64,000 nt of DNA from Pantoea anthophila (GTDB lineage: Bacteria; Pseudomonadota; Gammaproteobacteria; Enterobacterales; Enterobacteriaceae). The notes beneath the pieces are model-generated. The model searched no databases and was not told the origin of the DNA. It saw only the letters and a program-made list of their open reading frames with translations. The DNA is taken from contig NZ_VHIZ01000056.1 in the NCBI RefSeq assembly GCF_006494375.1, positions 265,685 to 329,684 on the forward strand. Reading direction: 5' to 3'. The position numbers and the translations under genes are program-made. This document shows positions 1-7,816 of this stretch, piece by piece; position 1 is the first letter of the stretch; every line of letters starts with the position of its first letter.

Positions 1-252
1 CAGCCAGGCTTTGCCGGCCTGCGACTGACCAAACAGGGCCAGCGTCACCGGACGGGCGACCTGCTGTGCCAGCGCCTGGGTCTGCACGCGTGCCTGACGC
101 AGTTGCAGCGTCAGCGTTTCCGCCTCCAGCGCCAGACGCGGCGACTGCTCACGGCTGTTCTCAATCCATTCCAGACTGTTGTTCAGGGCGTCCTGTAACA
201 GGCCCAGACGTTTTGCCAGCGTCTGAGGCTGGCGGGGTTTCAGGGCTTTCAT
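1..252 (-). CDS. srfC: SrfC-like virulence effector, N-terminal part (cut by window edge)
   Basis: Only the first 84 codons are present; the gene continues beyond position 1. The ATG at 252 overlaps the srfB stop (ATGA), so the two are translationally coupled. The visible N-terminus is helical and Gln/Leu-rich. Near residues 75-81 it carries a P-loop-like GQSQAGK, matching the nucleotide-binding motif expected in SrfC proteins; the next residue is Ala rather than the usual Ser/Thr. SrfABC proteins are annotated as virulence effectors by homology to Salmonella, but their biochemical role is not established. The family call rests mainly on its position after srfB. Confidence 0.8.
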   Translation of the reverse strand, partial: MKALKPRQPQTLAKRLGLLQDALNNSLEWIENSREQSPRLALEAETLTLQLRQARVQTQALAQQVARPVTLALFGQSQAGKAWL

Positions 253-3212
253 CGTTTACACACGCTCCCGCTGTCAATCCAGTATTGCGCATTGGCGTTG
301 CCGGTCGCCGACAGGGTATTCAGCTTCAGACTCAACTGCTCCAGCGGCACTCGGGTGCCATCATCCAGCTGCGCATCGCTCAGCACCAGGTTTTCCGGGC
401 CGGACGCACCGGGGCCAGCTTTGACCGCCAGGCGGATGCGCAGCACGCTTTCGCCCGCCACTTTACGCGCCAGCGTCGGGTCGTTCAGCGTCAGGCTGTA
501 AAGCGGTGAGGCGGGCCAGCGATCGTTATCGAGCTGGCGGAAGCCCAGACAGACGTTACCCCGGATACGGAAACTGCGTTTCCGGTCCAGCGCAAAGCCG
601 GGATCGTCGAGGTCAATGTCGCTGTAGCAGAGATTCTCATCCGTCAGGGCCTGGTTTTCATCGAGCATACCCAGATAGCGGATGGTCGAGTAAGGTTCAA
701 AATCGCCCGCGCGGAACCAGAAGCTGCTGAGGCGAAGATCCAGCGCCAGCAGGCAGAGCATCGCGCCGACGGCGGCCGTCGATTTCGGGTTGTCGATGCG
801 GCCATGCTTGTTGAACGGATACCAGTCGCTGGTGTGATAGCCTTCCAGTGACAGAATGCGGCTGCCCGGCAGCGGCTGCAGATGGCGCACCAGCGCCTGA
901 ATGCCAGGGAAGCGTGACGGACGCCCGGTCAGCAGCAGCACATCGCACTGGTAGAGCGAGACCACCTCACACATGGAGCGCAGCGCCGGGATGATGGCCA
1001 TCCGGTGCTGCATAAACTCGCCGTGCAGCTGCGCGAGGCTCACGACCAGCGGCACCTGCAGCAGATCAAAGCGGCTGTTGCCGCCCAGCTCACGCTGGAT
1101 CTCGCCGTTGACAAAGGCGAGCACCGCCTCGCCAGGCGTCTGCTCAACCAGTTCGCCGAACAGGGCGTTGATTTCTGCGTGACTCTCCAGCGGATCCCAG
1201 TTCTCATAGCGTTCCAGCACCGCCTGCGCCAGCGGAATAAACAGCTGCAGCGTAACCTGCTGACGCAGCGTGGCCTGACCGTCCATGCGGCTGTCGTGAC
1301 CAAACAGCTTGTTCATCAGCGGTTCCGCCAGCGTCAGGCCCGCTTTCTGCAGGTGCTGCTGCAGCGCCGGTAAGATCCACAGCTGAATCACATCCAGCAG
1401 GATGTCATCGCCCGCCACCTTAAAGCCTTCACGAAACAGCAGGCGCGGCGTGATTTTAACGTTGTTGCCCTGACCATCATCCAGACGATACTGGGTAATC
1501 GCCAGGTCGGTGGTGCCGCCGCCGATGTCAATCGAGGCGATGCGCAGGCTTTTACCTGGCAGTTCGCCCTCATCGCGCGGCCGATCGGGACGCGCCATGC
1601 TGCTGAAAAAGTCTTCAGCGCGACCGGCAAAGTTGACCTGCGTCTCATTGAACAGCCAGACCATCTGACCACAGGTGGCTTCATCCCACTCCATCTGCAC
1701 ATCCGGCAAAGGTTTCGGGTTCTGACGAGGGACGGCCGGTGCCAGGTCATCCTCATCCGCGAGCCAGCCTTCGGCTTTCCAGACCAGCGCCAGCGCCTCC
1801 TGCATCCGGCGACGGAAGATTTCACGCTCCGGCTTGGGCATCGCGGACGGCAGCGTCAGGATCACATGGCGCAGCTGACGCGGCGCGTGACTCTGCGGCA
1901 TACGCTGACGCTGAGCCGCGCTGTTCATCTGCATCAGCGCCTGAGCCAGCAGCTCACAGAGCATAAAGGTCATCAGCGAACTGCGGCTGTAGTGCGGTGA
2001 AAAGACCGGCAGACGATCGTCCGGCGCCAGCGTCGACAGCGGCTGGCCTTCATCGTTCAGCAGCGTGGTAAAGGGGGCACCATAAGCCAGCGGTTCCGCC
2101 TGCTCGCCCGGCGTGTTAAAGCGCCAGCCCGGCTGATAGCGTGCCTCATCCCACAGATAACGGCGCGGGCTGGAGAGGCCGGTGCTGCCCTCCAGTCCCG
2201 CACGCTGCAGGGCCAGACGGCTCGCCTCACGACCGACACGCGTCAGCGACGGCCACATAAACGCCTGTTCGCGCCCGCTCTCCAGCGAAAAGTTCGCTTT
2301 ACCAAAGCGGGTTTCGGCAAATTCCAGACGGCTGTCAAACAGCTCGTTGTAGACCTGATGCGGCTGAGAAAGGTCGCGCAGCTGCAATTCATAGGTCTGC
2401 TTCAGGCCGTTGCTCTCTTCCGGGTGATCTTCCACCAGGATGCCGCAGGTGTGGGAGTTGCCCACATCAAGGATGATATCGACGTTGACTGCCGGGGTCT
2501 GCAGTGTGGCGGCCTGAATATGGATCTCGCTGAGGTCGAGCTGCTGGCCCAGCAGTTCCAGCAGATTCAGGTAGTGCGCCTGATACTCAAATTCACGCAG
2601 CGCCTGTTTGATCGCCTGCTCGCGGCGGTCGCTGACGCGGTCGGTAAAGGATTCGCGCAGCCAGCCATCGACCCAGGTCAGATCGAGAAAGTCGCCCAGC
2701 TCGTAATTGTGCCAGGCGAGGGCAAAGGTGACCCCATTCTGCGCATCCGCCGGGGTAAGGCCCAGCTGCTCGCCGCCATCCTCTTCCGCCACACAGCGGG
2801 TATCAAAAGCAAGGGTAACGCGATGGGTATTGCCCGCCGCGTCCGGTGCGGGCAGGGCAACCAGACGCATCCGCGCCCAGTTTTCAGGGCCACCGATAAA
2901 ACGACGTCCGCTGGCGCAGCGCAGCATGGGCAGCGGCAGCCAGCAGGCTGACAGCAGCGTCAGGGAGTCCGCCAGCGCAATATCAGATTCCGGGCGCACC
3001 ACTTCGGCAGCGCCGCCATCTTCCGGATAGAGCAGGAACTTTCCGCTGTTGCCATCGACGTTCAGGCGCAGCAGCGGGCCGTTGGCCGTCTGGCGCACAA
3101 ACTGACGGCGCGCCGGGGTATCTGAGAGTTGCAGGCCAAAATCCAGGAACTGCACGCCGCTGTTTTCAATCAGCGAAATTTTTTGTTTGTCATCGATCAG
3201 GGGAGCCAGCAT
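249..3212 (-). CDS. srfB: SrfB family protein
   Basis: A 987-residue protein of the size expected for SrfB, the large middle member of the srfABC operon. The N-terminal part is family-specific. The central region has actin/Hsp70-like ATPase-fold signatures: a phosphate-1-like segment VDIILDVGNSHTCG near residue 245 and a second one, IASIDIGGGTTDLAI, near residue 560. An ATP-dependent role is inferred from these. It starts at ATG 3212, two bases after the srfA stop, and its stop overlaps srfC. The cellular function is unknown; homologues are called virulence factors because of SsrB-regulated expression in Salmonella. No disruption is seen. Confidence 0.9.
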   Translation of the reverse strand: MLAPLIDDKQKISLIENSGVQFLDFGLQLSDTPARRQFVRQTANGPLLRLNVDGNSGKFLLYPEDGGAAEVVRPESDIALADSLTLLSACWLPLPMLRCASGRRFIGGPENWARMRLVALPAPDAAGNTHRVTLAFDTRCVAEEDGGEQLGLTPADAQNGVTFALAWHNYELGDFLDLTWVDGWLRESFTDRVSDRREQAIKQALREFEYQAHYLNLLELLGQQLDLSEIHIQAATLQTPAVNVDIILDVGNSHTCGILVEDHPEESNGLKQTYELQLRDLSQPHQVYNELFDSRLEFAETRFGKANFSLESGREQAFMWPSLTRVGREASRLALQRAGLEGSTGLSSPRRYLWDEARYQPGWRFNTPGEQAEPLAYGAPFTTLLNDEGQPLSTLAPDDRLPVFSPHYSRSSLMTFMLCELLAQALMQMNSAAQRQRMPQSHAPRQLRHVILTLPSAMPKPEREIFRRRMQEALALVWKAEGWLADEDDLAPAVPRQNPKPLPDVQMEWDEATCGQMVWLFNETQVNFAGRAEDFFSSMARPDRPRDEGELPGKSLRIASIDIGGGTTDLAITQYRLDDGQGNNVKITPRLLFREGFKVAGDDILLDVIQLWILPALQQHLQKAGLTLAEPLMNKLFGHDSRMDGQATLRQQVTLQLFIPLAQAVLERYENWDPLESHAEINALFGELVEQTPGEAVLAFVNGEIQRELGGNSRFDLLQVPLVVSLAQLHGEFMQHRMAIIPALRSMCEVVSLYQCDVLLLTGRPSRFPGIQALVRHLQPLPGSRILSLEGYHTSDWYPFNKHGRIDNPKSTAAVGAMLCLLALDLRLSSFWFRAGDFEPYSTIRYLGMLDENQALTDENLCYSDIDLDDPGFALDRKRSFRIRGNVCLGFRQLDNDRWPASPLYSLTLNDPTLARKVAGESVLRIRLAVKAGPGASGPENLVLSDAQLDDGTRVPLEQLSLKLNTLSATGNANAQYWIDSGSVCKR

Positions 3213-3214
3213 CG

Positions 3215-4636
3215 TTATTTACTCTCACGCTTAATCGTCATCGGGAAGACCCGGTCTTCAGCAAATTGCGCTTCGCACTGCGCTGCGCCAATGCTGGCGT
3301 GGCAGACAAGCAGCGGCATACGGTAGCGCGAATTGTTCTGGCACTTCGCGGTGTAGCGGCTCTCAATCACCAGATTACCGGCGCTGGTCATGGCGGCGCT
3401 GACATCGGCTTTACAGCTGGTATTACCCTGAGTGACCTGCACGCTGCCTTTACCATTTTTAAACTGGAAGCGCATCACGGGTGGCTTACCGGTTGGCGTC
3501 GGCATCTGGTTGATGGTGACCCGCCAGCGGCCATCGATCACCTGCACCTGCCCGTCACGCACCGCATCCGGCGTCACAATCAGATCGTCTGGCTTCGCCG
3601 GTACCGTCGGGGTCGCTTCACTGGCAAGGGTAGCAGACGCGGCGGCAGGCGGGGTCTCGGTGGTGCTGGCCGCTGACTGCGGCTGTGTGTCGGGGCGCGC
3701 TTCAGCCGTGGCCGTCACCGCTGGCGGGGTGAGGGTGGCCGGCGTCGTCACCGCGGGCGCGCTGGCGGCCTCGGTCGGTGCAGCAGCCACCGGAGGCTGG
3801 CTCGCCGTGACTGCCGGCGTGGCGGGAGCAGGCACCGTCGCCGGGGTCGCCGCTGGCTTCGCCGTTGCCACCGGGGTGGACTCAGAGGGTTGACGATGCA
3901 GCAGCACGGCCACCATAACGGCGGCGGCAATCGCGACCGGTGGGAGCAGATACCAGACGCGGAAACGACGACGCGCCGGGAGAGGCGCAACGGGCTGAGC
4001 GTCGACGGGCGCAGCAGGCTGGGGTTCCGGTTCAGGCAGGATCTCAGGTTCCGGAACCGGTGGCGGCGCGAGGATCTCCGGCTCTGCCACGACAGGCGCG
4101 GCAGGCAACACAGCCGGTGGCGGTTCAACCAGCGCCACCGGCAGATTCTCTTCCAGGGTGTCACGCAGGCAGGCCAGCGCGTCATCGCGGCTGCGCGCCT
4201 GCGCGTCGACAAAGCCCCAGAACGTGATCACCGGTTTGCCATCGACCAGATAAACATACTGCTGGTCGGGGAATTGCAGGGTCTTGCTCAGCAGCGCGCC
4301 AAACAGGCGCATCGACGGATTCTCTGCCGCGCGCGCGCGCGTACTGAGATCCTGCATATCCTGCTGGCAGGCGGTAAGGTGCTGCAGCGCCGCGCGACGC
4401 TCATGATCGCTGGCACCCAGCCAGGATTTCACCCGGCCGCTGAAAGGGGCATACCAGTCGAGGCGGTCGCCCCGGTCGTTGGCCTGGGGAATGGCCAGGC
4501 AATCTGCCAGTGCGCTTTGACGGCGCAGGCGCAGGGTTTCACGAATTTGCAGTGCTGAGGCGTAGACCGGCTGGCCATTTTCACCTAATGCCAGAACTGC
4601 ATCTAAATTACCGCTGCGCAGAAAAGTTTTTGCCAC
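3215..4636 (-). CDS. srfA: SrfA family protein, single-pass membrane protein
   Basis: A 473-residue protein, first gene of srfABC. The start is GTG at 4636, with AAGGG eight bases upstream. The N-terminal half (about 1-170) is soluble. A Pro/Glu/Ala-rich linker follows, then one membrane segment (YLLPPVAIAAAVMVAVLLH, about residues 230-248), a long Ala/Pro/Thr/Val-rich spacer, and a compact C-terminal domain (about 350-473) with several Cys. This predicts a cytoplasmic N-domain and a periplasmic C-domain on a stalk. Function is unknown; the family name comes from operon position and overall architecture. The low-complexity spacer is the part most likely to vary between strains. Confidence 0.85.
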   Translation of the reverse strand: MAKTFLRSGNLDAVLALGENGQPVYASALQIRETLRLRRQSALADCLAIPQANDRGDRLDWYAPFSGRVKSWLGASDHERRAALQHLTACQQDMQDLSTRARAAENPSMRLFGALLSKTLQFPDQQYVYLVDGKPVITFWGFVDAQARSRDDALACLRDTLEENLPVALVEPPPAVLPAAPVVAEPEILAPPPVPEPEILPEPEPQPAAPVDAQPVAPLPARRRFRVWYLLPPVAIAAAVMVAVLLHRQPSESTPVATAKPAATPATVPAPATPAVTASQPPVAAAPTEAASAPAVTTPATLTPPAVTATAEARPDTQPQSAASTTETPPAAASATLASEATPTVPAKPDDLIVTPDAVRDGQVQVIDGRWRVTINQMPTPTGKPPVMRFQFKNGKGSVQVTQGNTSCKADVSAAMTSAGNLVIESRYTAKCQNNSRYRMPLLVCHASIGAAQCEAQFAEDRVFPMTIKRESK

Positions 4637-4760
4637 CTGTTGGGCCCTTATCGGTCGTTGTCTGAGGCAGAAAATCGCGTGTTATCGACGATTACGTTGA
4701 TTTTACGCGGGGCAATGACAAATCAAACGGCAGAAAAGGGGCTAAATCCAGCGTTTTTTT

Positions 4761-4795
4761 CACTGGCTGGCGGAAAAACAACCGCCAGTTCAGTG
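4761..4795. other. Hairpin between srfA start and benE end
   Basis: CTGGCGG (4767-4773) pairs with CCGCCAG (4782-4788), and outer CACTG (4761-4765) with CAGTG (4791-4795). Neither side is followed by a U-run in the reading direction, so it is not a canonical terminator. It may protect the 3' end of the benE transcript. Confidence 0.5.
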
Positions 4796-4807
4796 AGATC
4801 AGCAGAT

Positions 4808-5983
4808 TCAGGCGCGTCTGCGCACCAGCAGCAGATGGGCGACAATGCCGCCCACCAGGCCCCAGAAGGCCGGACCGATCCCCAGAAGCGAGACGCCGGA
4901 AGCGGTGATCAGAAAAGTGATCAGCGCGCTGTCGCGTTCAGCAGGCTGTTCGAGCGCGCGCTGCAGGCTGCCGCCCAGCGTGGCAAGCAGAGCCAGTCCC
5001 GCCAGCGCTTCAATCAGCACTCCAGGCAGGGCGCTGAACAGCACGGCGATCAACGCCCCGGACGCACCCGCCAGCAAATAGGAAATTCCCGCCAGCACCG
5101 CCGCGCGCCAGCGTTGCTGCGGATCGGGGTCGACCTCATCACTCATGCATATCGCCGCGGTAATGGCCGCCACACAGACGGAAAAACCGCCAAACGGTGA
5201 TAACAGCAGCGCCGTCAGGCCAGTCCAGCTCATCAGGGCAGACACCGGTGCACGATAACCGTGCGCCTGTAAGGTCGCGATACCGGGGGCGTTCTGCGAC
5301 GCCATCGTAACCAGGAAATAGGGCACACCGATCCCCAGCAGGGTGGTCAGGGTAAAGTGCGGCATCACCGGTTCGGGCAGCATTACGCTTAAGGGCTGCG
5401 GCGGAAAGTGAATGGCGTGCTGCGCCAGCGCGACGGCGATACCGATCAGCAGGGTGACCAGAATGGCGTAGCGGGCCAGCCAGCGGCGGGCCAGCAGCCA
5501 GGCGAGACACATGCTGCCGCAGAGCACAAAGTTGGTCTGCAAATCGGCAAAGGTCTGCAGCCCGAAGCGCAGCAGAATCCCGGCCAGCATCGCCGCCGCC
5601 AGCGAAGCGGGAATGTGATTCATCAGTCGGGCAAACAGTCCGGTGACCCCGCACAGGACGATGAGAAGATTGGAGAACACAAAGACGCCCACCGCCTCGT
5701 TCAGCGAAATGCCATGAAAGCTGGTGGCCAGCAGCGCCGCGCCGGGTGTTGACCAGGCGGCCAGCACCGGCATGCGGTAGCGCAGCGACAATCCCAGCGA
5801 GGCGATCCCCATCGCGATGCCCAGTACGGAGAGCCAGCCGCCGATCTGCGCCGGTGTGGCGCCCGCCGCCTGAAACATCTGATAAATAATGGCGCCGCTG
5901 CTGCTGTAGCCCACCAGCACGGCGACAAAGCCGGAAACCACCATCGGCAGGGTAAAACGGGGATGTCCCACTCTTTTCATCAT
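4808..5983 (-). CDS. ydcO: BenE/YdcO family inner-membrane transporter
   Basis: A 391-residue, very hydrophobic protein with about 11-12 predicted membrane segments. It matches the BenE (benzoate/H+ symporter) family through the N-terminal FTLPMVVSGFVAVLVGYSSS and the internal PGAALLATSFHGISLNEAVG regions. In E. coli the homologue YdcO sits beside the regulator YdcN/SutR, and the same pair occurs here in divergent orientation (the regulator begins at 6120). The substrate is not shown by the sequence; aromatic acids are known for Acinetobacter BenE, but no benzoate catabolic genes are nearby. Expression is probably controlled by the palindromic operator at 6019-6065. Confidence 0.88.
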   Translation of the reverse strand: MMKRVGHPRFTLPMVVSGFVAVLVGYSSSGAIIYQMFQAAGATPAQIGGWLSVLGIAMGIASLGLSLRYRMPVLAAWSTPGAALLATSFHGISLNEAVGVFVFSNLLIVLCGVTGLFARLMNHIPASLAAAMLAGILLRFGLQTFADLQTNFVLCGSMCLAWLLARRWLARYAILVTLLIGIAVALAQHAIHFPPQPLSVMLPEPVMPHFTLTTLLGIGVPYFLVTMASQNAPGIATLQAHGYRAPVSALMSWTGLTALLLSPFGGFSVCVAAITAAICMSDEVDPDPQQRWRAAVLAGISYLLAGASGALIAVLFSALPGVLIEALAGLALLATLGGSLQRALEQPAERDSALITFLITASGVSLLGIGPAFWGLVGGIVAHLLLVRRRA

Positions 5984-6018
5984 CGCTCTCTCTCACCCTC
6001 AGCGAAGGTGAATCTGTG

Positions 6019-6065
6019 TTGTGCGTTATAGCGCACATGATTGCATGATACGCTATAACGCACAA
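6019..6065. promoter_or_regulatory. Long inverted-repeat operator between benE and sutR
   Basis: TTGTGCGTTATAGCG (6019-6033) and CGCTATAACGCACAA (6051-6065) are perfect 15-base inverted repeats with a 17-base spacer. Each arm is itself close to a palindrome (TGCGYTATARCGCA type). This suggests two dimer sites about three helical turns apart, in the divergent promoter region, and hence autoregulation and benE control by the adjacent regulator. The binding protein is inferred from position. Confidence 0.8.
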
Positions 6066-6119
6066 GTGCTACACTGGCAGCATAACGTCAGCTCATTGAC
6101 GAAAAATGCAGGAGAAAAA

Positions 6120-6677
6120 ATGGCAGATTTTCAGCAACACCTGAGCGCCGCGCTCAGACAGTTGCGCCAGGCCAACGGCTGGAGCCTGACGCTTACGGCG
6201 GAGCGAACCGGCGTCAGTAAAGCGATGCTGGGGCAGATTGAGCGCGGCGAATCGAGTCCGACCGTGGCCACGCTGTGGAAGATCGCCACCGGTTTCAGCG
6301 TTCCCTTTTCCTTTTTTATCGACGGACGGGTGCTTCCCTCTGGCGCGGTCGCCGGGTTCAGCCAGGCCAACGCCGAGATGACGGTTCATCCGCTGCTGCC
6401 TTACGATCCGCAGCTGCGTTTTGACCTGCTGGCGGTTGAGCTGGCAGCGGGCGCGCAGAGCCAGTCGTCCCCCCATGAAGCGGGCTGTGTCGAGCAGGTG
6501 GTGGTGATTGAGGGCGAGCTGCTGCTGGGCGTCGGTGATATCTGGCGACGACTGGTGGCGAGAGAGGCGTTCCAGTTCAGGGCGGATGTGGCACACAGCT
6601 ACCGTAATCCGCTGGCGACGCCACTGCGTTTTCACAGTCTGATCCACTATCTGCAGCGGCCGGACGTTACAAATTGA
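6120..6677 (+). CDS. sutR: XRE-cupin transcriptional regulator, SutR/YdcN-like
   Basis: A 185-residue two-domain regulator. Residues about 8-62 form an XRE helix-turn-helix (LRQANGWSLTLTAERTGVSK then GQIERGESSPTVATLWKIA). Residues about 110-180 form a small cupin, expected to bind a small ligand. The start at 6120 was chosen because GCAGGAGAA lies just upstream; a longer in-frame start at 6021 would run through the operator. E. coli YdcN/SutR has this architecture and is likewise next to ydcO. Regulation of benE and of itself through the 6019-6065 palindrome is inferred. Confidence 0.88.
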   Translation: MADFQQHLSAALRQLRQANGWSLTLTAERTGVSKAMLGQIERGESSPTVATLWKIATGFSVPFSFFIDGRVLPSGAVAGFSQANAEMTVHPLLPYDPQLRFDLLAVELAAGAQSQSSPHEAGCVEQVVVIEGELLLGVGDIWRRLVAREAFQFRADVAHSYRNPLATPLRFHSLIHYLQRPDVTN

Positions 6678-6743
6678 TACCTGAGCAAACTACACAGTTT
6701 ACCTTCGTATCTCTATACTTTCGCCTGGCTATGGAGACCGGCA

Positions 6744-7175
6744 ATGAGCGATCTGACTGAATCGGCAGCCCTGCTGCGCATGCTGGTGGGTAAGCTGAGT
6801 CGCCGCCTGCGCGAATCGGCCCCACCCGGTGAGTTAACCTGGTCACAGGTGGCGGTACTGGGCCATCTGGTGCGGGACGGGGCGATGACGGTGACGCAGC
6901 TGGCCGCGGCGGAAGGCGTGCGCAGCCAGTCGATGGGCAGCACCGTTGCGGGGTTACTGGCGGCGGATCTGGTGACAGGAGAACCCGACCCGCACGATGG
7001 ACGCAAGACCCGTTACCTGCCGACCGCGGCCAGCCTGGCGGTGATTGCTTCCAGCCGCGCGATGCGTGACGACTGGCTGGTACGGACGCTGGAGGCCCGG
7101 CTGACGCCGGCTGAACAGCAGCAACTGACCGATGTTCTCCCTTTACTGCAGCGACTCGCTGACCATTCACTTTAA
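6744..7175 (+). CDS. MarR family transcriptional regulator
   Basis: A 143-residue winged-helix regulator of typical MarR length. The recognition region MTVTQLAAAEGVRSQSMGSTV (about residues 48-68) and the wing with DPHDGRKTRY (about 82-91, the conserved D-x-R-x-K/R signature) are clear. A GGAGA ribosome site precedes ATG 6744. It ends nine bases before a hydrolase gene on the same strand, so the two are probably co-transcribed and the hydrolase (or its substrate) is likely linked to its regulation. The ligand is unknown. Confidence 0.9.
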   Translation: MSDLTESAALLRMLVGKLSRRLRESAPPGELTWSQVAVLGHLVRDGAMTVTQLAAAEGVRSQSMGSTVAGLLAADLVTGEPDPHDGRKTRYLPTAASLAVIASSRAMRDDWLVRTLEARLTPAEQQQLTDVLPLLQRLADHSL

Positions 7176-7184
7176 GGATTTAAT

Positions 7185-7742
7185 ATGGCTGTAACCACAC
7201 TTGATGCAAAAACGGCGCTGATTGTTATCGACCTGCAGCATGGCATTGTGGCGCTGCCACTGGTTCATGAGCCGCAGCCGGTGATCGAACGCTGTGCCGC
7301 GCTGGCGGCGGCATTCCGCCAGCATAATCTGCCGGTTGTGCTGGTTAACGTGGCCGGTGGTGCGCCAGGCCGCACTGAGCAGGCCCGTCACAGCGGTGAA
7401 CTTCCTGCCGACTGGGCGACGCTGGTTCCGGCAATGACGCCGCAGCAGAATGACATCACCATCACCAAAAAGAGCTGGGGCGCGTTTCAGGCCACGGCGC
7501 TGCACGAGGAATTGCAGCAGCGCGGCATCACCCAGGTGGTGATCTGCGGGATCGCGACCAGTATCGGCGTGGAGTCCACGGCGCGACAGGCCTATGAGTC
7601 AAGTTACAACGTCACGCTGGCGACCGATGCGATGACCGATCTCAACATTGATACGCACAACAACAGCATCAATCTGATCTTTCCGCGCCTGGGTGAAACC
7701 GGCAGCAGTAAGGAGATTGTTGCGCTGCTGCCGCAGGCCTGA
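7185..7742 (+). CDS. Isochorismatase-fold hydrolase, YecD-like
   Basis: A 185-residue cysteine-hydrolase-superfamily protein. Asp16 (VIDLQHG) and Lys96 (KKSWGAF) of the usual Asp-Lys-Cys triad are present. The residue at the nucleophile position is Gly128 (ICGIATSIGVESTAR) instead of Cys. Gly at this site is characteristic of isochorismatase/PhzD-type enzymes and of YecD, which hydrolyse by a route without a thiol nucleophile, so this is not a broken amidase. The AAGGA site and the nine-base gap from the MarR gene suggest a two-gene operon. The substrate is unknown. Confidence 0.87.
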   Translation: MAVTTLDAKTALIVIDLQHGIVALPLVHEPQPVIERCAALAAAFRQHNLPVVLVNVAGGAPGRTEQARHSGELPADWATLVPAMTPQQNDITITKKSWGAFQATALHEELQQRGITQVVICGIATSIGVESTARQAYESSYNVTLATDAMTDLNIDTHNNSINLIFPRLGETGSSKEIVALLPQA

Positions 7743-7760
7743 TCTGACTGAGTATCAGGC

Positions 7761-7789
7761 AAAAAAAGTCCTGCCACGGAGGGCAGGAC
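7761..7789 (-). terminator. Intrinsic terminator of the autotransporter gene
   Basis: GTCCTGCC (7768-7775) and GGCAGGAC (7782-7789) form an 8-bp stem with a 6-base loop. On the minus strand it is followed by seven U (7767-7761). The U-run is only on that side, so it serves the autotransporter, not the hydrolase. Confidence 0.9.
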
Positions 7790-7816
7790 AGGGATGGCTG
7801 AACGTACCACCTTCAG

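Noticed and set aside
7185..7742. Loss of the catalytic cysteine in the hydrolase as evidence of a pseudogene
   Set aside because: Gly at this position is normal in isochorismatase/YecD-type members, and the frame is intact.
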